Positions 57,666-64,000 of a stretch of DNA of 64,000 nucleotides are shown here, in pieces (position 1 is the first letter of the stretch; each line of letters opens with the position of its first letter). The position numbers and the translations under genes were made by a program. Below the pieces are notes generated by a model. It had not been told where the DNA came from and searched no databases. It was given only the letters and a program-made list of their open reading frames with translations. The stretch lies in assembly GCF_000715075.1 (NCBI RefSeq), contig NC_134101.1:136290237-136354236 (forward strand), in the 5' to 3' direction. The stretch comes from Nicotiana tabacum (lineage: Eukaryota > Streptophyta > Magnoliopsida > Solanales > Solanaceae).

Positions 57666-60343
57666 TGTTACACCCCAAGTTTTCAAATGTGAGAGTACGT
57701 CGTAAGTCATTGATGTAAGCTCGGAAATGAGATTATATTTGGAAGAAAATAAAGTAAGTTAATCATGTTACCTTGGAGGTTACAAATATTTAAGATCATG
57801 AATAATGAGTACCAAGAGGGATGGAAATCTTAGAAGCTAAACAAATTGAAGAAAATAAGTTTCGTCGAAAGTCGACAAGTTTCGAATGTTATAACATGTA
57901 CTTTGGGGTGAGACTAGGGTTATTAACATGATAAGGAGGTTATTCTATGAGTTATTTTAGTCGTATGATATTCATTTTCTACATTTTTAAGGCAACAAGT
58001 TGTGGAACAAGAGTTGGCAAAGGTCATCACAAGTTACATTCATAAATTTGCTGAAATTTAGGTCAAATGTATCTGAGCATTTCTACAAATATACTTGGAA
58101 TCATGGGGTGTTCTACCTACTAAATTGAAGTTCTACGAGTCTAGTTTCTCACTCATTAAACCGTTCATCAATACGACATCGGAGTAGAGAGATATTCGCG
58201 TTTTCACGAGACGACGCAAGCAGCTCCCAATGGGACCCACTTAGGCGGTGGTTGACCTACTTCAATTTATAAACGATTTGGATGCCTATTTTTGCTCATT
58301 TTTCAACTACAATTCGTCTCCAAACTTCTCATAACCCTCCTAAACATATACCACAAGGGTTTGAAGTGATTCCAAAGTGATTACACCATATTTCAACATC
58401 AAAACTTAGTTCTAGTGAAGAACAACACCTCTTTGAGGTTGTGTTGTCATTGAGGATTGTTGTGGGCTGTATTTGGATGAAATTCCAAGTTTTTGCTGCT
58501 GTATAAGGTGAGTATAACAACCTACTAATTGTGCTTAATCTTTCTTGTATGTTGGTTAAGTTGTTAGGATGATAAACTACAAGATAATACTTGGATTAGC
58601 TTAAGTCACTTCTATGGTGTTGTATTGCTATTAAGGGTTGTTGTAAATTGAATATAACTTGGATTTTGACTTGAAGTTACTGTATAAGGTATGTATATTG
58701 TGATCTTGCTTGTGCCTAAGGTTATCTTGATGTTGATTAAGTTAAATGGATGGACTAGACATGAACTAGTGAATAAAGTTGTTAGTTGGGGATAGTTGAA
58801 GTTGTGGATTATTTTCGTTGTTATAAATATATGGTATAAGGCTGGAATCATTGACTAAATAACTTCATTATCATGTTAATGATACTTTTAGGTTGAAGTA
58901 AGAAGTCTATAAGGATTGATAAGGGGTATACGAATTCCAATCGGAGCTTGCCGCTCGTCGTAATGTAGTTGTGACATGTTGTTGTTATATGGTGTCTTGA
59001 TATTGATAATTATGTATTGATGGATTGCTCTGGTCATTGTTGTTGGTATATGGTATTGGAGGAGGCCCTTGTTACAAGGGAGATGCTGCCCAAATTTACG
59101 TAAACGAGTTACTAGCTTAAGTTATAGACTTAGCCTGTGCTCAGCACTGATTTTGAATCTCCTTATACTATGATAGATTGAGTTGACTTGTTTGAAGAGT
59201 TGCTTGGAAGTGATTAAGGACTCAACAGGTTTAAGGTACGTTAAGACACTTTCTTATTTATTTTGGCATGATCTAAAGTGAAATGAATACGCTACTTCAT
59301 AACGGATCTACTCCTAGCAACTAAGGTTGTCCATGTTGTTCTTTCCTTATAAAATTATTCTAAGCAAGTGTGTATGATCCTTGAATCCTACTAAGGTTTA
59401 TATTGAGGGTATGGATGTCCATAGTGCTCTTAAGTCACTCCAAAAGGTTTAGAAGGTGATTCCATGAGTTGAGCATGCATTATATATATGTATCTATTTT
59501 ACTCTACCGAGCCGCGCTATAGTCGGCCGGGTACGACACCTATTGTGCAACCACTGATCAGTTGGGTTTACCGAGCTCCACGTGGTCGGGTACGATTCTA
59601 CCGAACCTTATGATGGTCGGGTATGCTTTTACCGAGTCCTCTTTGAGGCCAGGTACGATATGATGATGATGATGCCCACAGAGGCGAATGTTTTTAAAAA
59701 GTTCATGTATATATATGTATTATGCATTTCATGTCAGTAGCCCCCAGAGGCACTCAGATGTTACAGGTTGTATCTCCTCTATCTCTCTTTACATTACTGT
59801 TCTTGTTTATGCTTTCCTGCCTAACATACTCGGTACTTTATTCGTACTGACGTCCCTTTTGCCTGGGGACACTGCATTTCATCCCCGTAGGTCTCGATTG
59901 ATAGCTTGACAGTCCTCCTAGTAGGCTATCAGCTCAGCGAAGGTGTTGGTGCACTCCACTTGCTTGCCTATTTGGTCAGTATGCTTTGGATATATATTGA
60001 TTGGTATGGCGGGGCCCTTTCCCGACCTTTTTGATTTTATGAACTCTTAGAGACTTGTAGACAGATGTCAGGTGTATGGATAATTGTATGGCCTTGTCGG
60101 CCTATGTTTCGAGTTTACTAATGGTCATGTCGGCCTTATAGGCCCGTATGTCACATATATTAGTTTGTATATCATGTTGGGTCTTCATATGTTGAGTATT
60201 CCCTTATGTTTTATTCTTGTTATCTCATGACGGGTTTTTTGGCTCATTTACTCATGATAACATGTTAAGAAAGATATGTTACGTTGGTACTCGGTTGAGT
60301 AAGGCACCGGGTTCCCGTCGCGGCCCCTCTAATTCGGGTGACA
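57666..60343 (+). repeat. Right LTR of element C
   Basis: 2678 bp, colinear with 51075-53759. The end reads GGGTGACA where the left LTR reads GGGTCGTGACA, a 3-bp loss. Downstream the sequence passes directly into the reversed Athila-type LTR at 60344. No 5-bp duplication can be matched across C because the left side is truncated. Confidence 0.85.
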
Positions 60344-60349
60344 CTCTTG

Positions 60350-60690
60350 AACTTGAAAACTTGGCCCTCTGAACTCAGGCTCCACAGACCACACAGAATG
60401 GACCCCGGCCGCGGAGGCTTCTAGTGCGGTCCACACAAACTGGACCACGACCACGGAGGCTTCTCTGAACAAGTTTGTGCGGACCGCACAGGCTTAAAAG
60501 TTTCAACTTCGCCCTCTTTGAACCTTGGCTCCGTGGATCGCACAGAATGGTAGTGCGACCGCATTGCCTTCAGTGTGGACCATACTAAATCTTCTGCGGT
60601 CGCACTGCCTTAATACCTGAAGTACCAGCTCTCTGAATCTCCTTAGTGCGGTCCACACAAAGTGTAGTACGGCCGCACTAGGCCTGTTTT
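60350..60690. repeat. GTGCGGACCGCAC-type palindrome array in the reversed Athila LTR
   Basis: Imperfect copies such as GTGCGGACCGCAC, GTGCGGTCCACAC and TGCGGTCGCAC occur near 60430, 60477, 60594 and 60648. It corresponds to the array at 61795-62130 in the plus-strand copy, read on the other strand. Confidence 0.7.
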
Positions 60691-61794
60691 TCCTGAGTTT
60701 GTCTTGTCTTTGGTACTTGTGCAAGTTTCACTCCTTTTGAGCTGATCTTTGACATCTTGTCACTTTATTGATCAAACCTGTAATCAAGCACAACTTATGA
60801 GCCTTTTGGGACTATTTTGTATGAATTTATGATCGAAGCGTAAGCAAGAAGGAGTACAAAATACGTCAAAATTCCTAGCTATCAGTGACGAGAGTGAGTC
60901 ACAAGTGACTGAGAGGCTGCCTGAGATGGCCATATTCTGAGTGATACCTTGCCCGAGGGGCGCAATTAAAATATTTTCACTAATTTCACTCTTCTTTTTA
61001 AATAAGCCTTTATTGAAAAAATTTATAAGTATATGATTTCAAGTGTTTAAACTGAAATTTGTGATTTTACGAAAGAACTGGTTGTAAACTGTGAAGTTGC
61101 CCAGTTATCCTGTTGTGTATTCAGTTATATGATTTTAAACTGCTCGTCACTGCTTTAAGACCTTATTTACTTTAGTTACTTACTAAGTTGGCATACTCAC
61201 ATTACTCCCTACACCTTATGTGTAGATCCAGGTGCCCGAGTGGCAGTGTGAGGGTCCTCAGCTGATCCAGAGGTTGCCGGAGATTTCAAGGTAGCTGCAT
61301 GGCATCCGCAACCCTATTTTCTCCTTCTTATCTTGTCCTTTTCTGCATTTTTCTAGACTTATGTTGTATCAGACAATCATTTATGTAGTAGAGGCTCTAG
61401 ACTCGTGACACTAGATATTTGGGGCTGTGTAGTTTTCATGTTTATTTGACTTCCGCATATGTAATTGTGTTTTAAACACTTATTATGGAGATTTGGTATT
61501 TAAACCTATGTTAGAAAATGGTTTTATAAAAGGAATTTGTTGTAGTTAATGGCTTGGGTTGGCTTGCCTAGTAATGTGATAGGCGCCATTTATAACTAGG
61601 GACTATACATTCTATACTCCTTCTTACTCGAGTTTTGATTAGAATTGTGTACAAAATAGCCCCAAAGGTTCACAAGTTGTGCTTGATTGCAGGTTTGATC
61701 AACAAGGTACCAAAACCAGCTAAAAAAGGAGTGAAACCTTGCACAAGTACCAAGACAAGACAAAGCTCAGTCAAACAGGGCTAGTGCAGCCACA

Positions 61795-62130
61795 CACCAT
61801 TCTATGCGGTCCGCACAAGTGAAGTTCAGAGAGGTTGTTGTTCAGGCTAACAGGCAATGCGCCCGCAAAGGGTATTGTGCAGTCCGCATTGAGTTCACCG
61901 CGGACGCACTCGATTTCGTGCAGTCCATAGAGCCAAGGTTCAGAGAGGTGTTGTTTTGGAGGATGAAGCTCAATGCGGTTCACGGTCCTTTTTGTGCGGA
62001 CCGCAATGGAAGCCACCGCACCCGCACTCGATTTCATACGGTCCGTATTGCCTGAGTTCAGAGAGCTGATTATTCAAGCACAGAGCCTTAGTGCGGCCGC
62101 ACTCAATTTTCTGCGATCCGCACTAGCCCC
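61795..62130. repeat. GTGCGGTCCGCAC-type palindrome array in the Athila LTR
   Basis: At least seven imperfect palindromes (for example ATGCGGTCCGCACAAG, CCGCGGACGCAC, GTGCGGACCGCA, GTGCGGCCGCAC, CTGCGATCCGCAC) are separated by 25-60 bp and alternate with 'gttcagagag' words. It ends about 40 bp before the TATA box. Confidence 0.75.
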
Positions 62131-62164
62131 GCAGCGGTATTTTTGTCCAAGATTTTTAGCCTAG

Positions 62165-62173
62165 TATAAATAG
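62165..62173 (+). promoter_or_regulatory. Probable TATA box of the Athila-type LTR
   Basis: TATAAATAG, a near-consensus plant TATA box, about 575 bp into the LTR and just after the palindrome array. Confidence 0.6.
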
Positions 62174-63115
62174 ATTCTTTTCCCATTTTTAGGTCATCAA
62201 ATAGTTTTGTACCGAGAGCTGCGCTCGTGACTTCATTCTTTTAGCTATTTTGAGTAATGTTAGCTTGATTTCAACATTGAATCTTCAAGTTTAATTTAGC
62301 AATTAATTATTATGAGTTTTTCTTCATCTATTTCTTTGTTTTCTTCTCTAATTATGAGTAGCTAGACCCATAAGCTAGGGTTGTGGCTCAACCCTAGTGT
62401 GGGTAATTGATGGGTCTTGTGTTTTGATGCTTGATTGTCTATGGGTGTTTGATATTTGGACTAATTTCATGTTTAATTGCTGAATTAGTGGTTGCAAACA
62501 CTAGTTTATGCCTAGTAGACTTTGGCTATTCTTGAGAAAGAGAGCCTAAGTCCATGAAATTAGTCCAACAAGGAATTGGGGCGTACTCAAGAGATTGATC
62601 ACCCCAATTAAAGGGTTAAACCTAGAGATAGTAATACTCGACTTAAACCTTGATTTCTTGCACAAATTTGCATACCCAATTGGTCTTGGGAAAGTCAATT
62701 CGGGCAAAATCACTCGAACTACCGAGAGGTGTAGAGTGAGTAGAATCGTGCAATGGTTATATCATACTCCCCAAATGTGACAATCTAGCTTTAGACTCAA
62801 GAATCCGTCAATTGACCACCTAGGCGAAAGTCACTACCCTAGTGCCTTTTAATCATTTGAGCAACTCGCAATAGTTTAAACCTTATCTTTATTTAGTTTA
62901 ATTGAGCATTGTAGTTTTATAAAATTCGAATTATAAATCAAACCAAAAATGTGTAGAAGTGCAATTAAGAGAAAATACACAACTCTGCTTTAGATAGACA
63001 CCCGACTCCAATATCTAGCTCCTTGTGGAAATTGATCCCGACCTTAATCGGGTAAAAGCTGCTTCGACCTCTCTCGCTACTCCATAGTAGTGCAGGGTTG
63101 GCCTCGATCACTTTT

Positions 63116-63133
63116 TGGCGCTGTTGCCGGGGA
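63116..63133 (+). other. Primer binding site of the Athila-type element (tRNA-Asp type)
   Basis: TGGCGCTGTTGCCGGGGA, five bases after the LTR end. It matches the TGGCGCCGTTGCCGGGGA sequence characteristic of Athila-lineage elements except for one C-to-T change. Confidence 0.85.
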
Positions 63134-63229
63134 GATAATGGTTTTGGCCATATATCTAAATAGTTTTGTGTATTGTTCTTCTTTCCTTATGTGTTACTAA
63201 TCTGTTTGTGTCACAACTTCAGGTACAAA

Positions 63230-64000
63230 ATGGCAGCAAACTTAAATAATGCACCTCTTGGAGATCTTCCGCCGGGGGAGGAAGTAGATGACAATGTTGA
63301 AGATGAGGTCCCTATTGTACCTCAAGGACAAAGGAGAGGCCGCCAGGCCAATGATAATATTCCAGACCCTCCCCCACCACCTTTAAGAGTGGCTCCTCGA
63401 GTGCTTCCAAACCAAGGCTATGCAAGTGCAATTGTCCCGCCCCGGATTCGGGCGGGCAATTTTCAAATTACCAATGTGATGCTGACATTGCTGGAGCAGC
63501 GTGGGTATTTCACGGGCGCTACCAATCAAAATGCTTACAAACATCTGAAGGTGTTCGTGGATACCTGTTGGGGAAGTAAGCAAACTAATGTGTCCGAAGA
63601 TGTACTTCAGTTGAGACTCTCCCCATTCTCACTTAGAAGGAAGGCATTAGATTGGCTCGAGCGACTTCCCAACCATTCCAGCACTACTTGGGATGAGTTG
63701 GCGGACAAGTTCATTACAAAATTTTTCTCACCAGGGCATATGGCAGCATTGAGAGATGAGATCTTAGCTTTCAAGCAATAGCCCATAGAACATTTGCATG
63801 ATATTTGGAGCGTTATAGAATAATGGTAAAGGAATTCCCCAACAATGATATGACTGAGGCGATGATATAACAAACTTTCTACCGGGGCATTAACACAACA
63901 AACCAATGCATAGTGAACCAACTTGCTGGGGGCAACTTTATGAAGCTGTCTTATGATGAGGCTTGTGACATTCTTGACGAGATAGCTGGCAGTTCTTCTG
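63230..64000 (+). pseudogene. Athila-type gag, 5' part
   Basis: Starts at the ATG at 63230 (MAANLNNAPLGDLPPGEE). An earlier in-frame ATG at 63173 adds a hydrophobic leader and is less likely. The capsid region has FQITNVMLTLLEQRGYFTG, AYKHLKVFVDTC, LRLSPFSLRRKALDWLERLP, WDELADKFITKFFSPGH and LRDEILAFKQ, matching Athila and related plant gag proteins. A TAG at 63779-63781 stands where glutamine is expected. After it a frame change near 63815 and a further TAA near 63868 occur, yet gag-like text continues (FYRGINTTNQCIVNQLAGG, then SYDEACDILDEIAGSS) to the window end. It would form the structural coat of the retrotransposon particle; this copy is broken. Confidence 0.82.

Larger units (their letters stand above)
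50893..60343 (+). mobile_element. Element C: LTR retrotransposon with an extra upstream internal tail
   Basis: Layout is internal 3' tail (50893-51074), LTR (51075-53759), internal region (53760-57665), LTR (57666-60343). The tail at 50893-51074 is repeated at 57484-57665 ahead of the second LTR, so the copy looks like the right part of a head-to-tail tandem element. The primer site is of the iMet type. The internal region keeps the gypsy-type end 'cattcgaggacgaatgtt', but I see no gag or pol domains. The two LTRs are nearly identical by eye (roughly 2 percent difference in the parts compared), so this is probably the youngest large insertion. Confidence 0.78.
50056..60884 (-). mobile_element. 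Athila-type solo LTR, reversed and split by element C
   Basis: Flanked by the perfect 5-bp duplication GTGAC (50051-50055 and 60885-60889) inside B. Its parts 50056-50892 and 60344-60884 are the reverse complement of the 3' and 5' portions of an LTR like that at 61590-63110. Shared words include 'ctagggttgtggctcaaccctagtgtg', 'gttgtgcttgattrcaggtttgatcaa' and the GC-rich 'gtgcggwccgcac' array. Some bases between the two parts, present in the other LTR around 62130-62280, are missing, so the insertion of C was accompanied or followed by a deletion. No internal Athila sequence is present. Confidence 0.8.
47466..61589 (+). mobile_element. LTR of element B (interrupted three times)
   Basis: Begins TGTGACGACCTGGCC at 47466 in the LTR of A. 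Its parts are 47466-47608, 47990-50055 and 60890-61589, cut by a Harbinger-like MITE, the reversed Athila-type solo LTR, and the plus-strand Athila-type element at 61590. Together about 2.9 kb are present. It reads 'ggcgccat' at the right edge, close to where such LTRs end, so about 40 bp may be missing. The 'aaaatttcaggtcattcgg' and 'gtgcccgag' stretches recur in related LTRs here. I cannot tell whether B is a solo LTR or a full element. Confidence 0.75.
61590..63110 (+). repeat. 5' LTR of the Athila-type element
   Basis: About 1521 bp. It contains a palindrome array (61795-62130), then a clear TATA box (62165-62173), then a transcribed part with 'ctagggttgtggctcaaccctagtgtg' (62376-62402), an imperfect inverted repeat. 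The end CTCGATCA matches TATGATCA of the reversed copy. No coding sequence. Confidence 0.78.
61590..64000 (+). mobile_element. Athila-type gypsy retrotransposon, 5' part
   Basis: The LTR is 61590-63110, then the primer site, then gag to the window edge. The tRNA-Asp-type primer site and gag sequence identify the Athila lineage. It inserted into the LTR of B just after 'ggcgccat'; the last five bases before it are GCCAT. The LTR start TTATAACTAGGG resembles the TGATAGCTAGG start of the reversed copy with point changes, so the first base is approximate. Confidence 0.8.

Noticed and set aside
1..64000. A previously undescribed multi-gene system such as a biosynthetic or defence cluster
   Set aside because: Apart from two small host genes, every coding block I can recognise belongs to a known transposon class; no set of adjacent host genes is present.

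Overview
This window is plant nuclear DNA, very probably from a Solanaceae species and most likely Nicotiana. It is AT-rich intergenic DNA with spliced genes, Stowaway, hAT and Harbinger-type MITEs of kinds familiar from Solanaceae, and large Ty3/gypsy LTR retrotransposons. I see no bacterial genes, CRISPR array, rRNA or tRNA gene. By my reading only two host genes are present.

Positions 1-10,500 are the gene-bearing arm. A two-exon DUF761-family gene lies on the plus strand (3389-4438) and a two-exon DUF3511-family gene on the minus strand (8933-9334). Between and around them are small mobile elements whose boundaries can be read to the base. They include a 136-bp retroposed piece with a 14-bp target duplication, two Stowaway-like MITEs, a hAT-like MITE, and a hAT element (5633-8031) split by a 2-kb Mutator-like element with its own 10-bp duplication.

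Positions 10,542-64,000 are a stack of nested transposons. A solo LTR (10542-13368, duplication ATTAC) comes first. A CACTA element (from 14365) is then broken by LTR element D (16264), D by E (16369), and E by element A (17283), a minus-strand Tekay/Del-type chromovirus. A's gag is split by a complete 21.6-kb Ogre/Tat-type element (24404-45963, duplication ATACC). A's upstream LTR is split by LTR element B (47466). B carries a Harbinger-like MITE, a reversed Athila-type solo LTR (50056-60884, duplication GTGAC) and the start of a plus-strand Athila-type element (61590 to the window end). The reversed Athila LTR is itself split by element C (50893-60343), which has two near-identical LTRs. The right halves of the CACTA element, D, E, A and B lie beyond the window.

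The retroelement genes are all broken by stops and frameshifts. Within A and Ogre most in-frame stops look like glutamine CAG turned into TAG, the change expected from deamination of methylated cytosine. Two further patterns are worth a second look. Arrays of short GC-rich palindromes lie just 5' of the likely TATA box in four different LTR families. A roughly 45-bp motif containing an inverted repeat occurs four times in the untranslated parts of the Ogre-type element.
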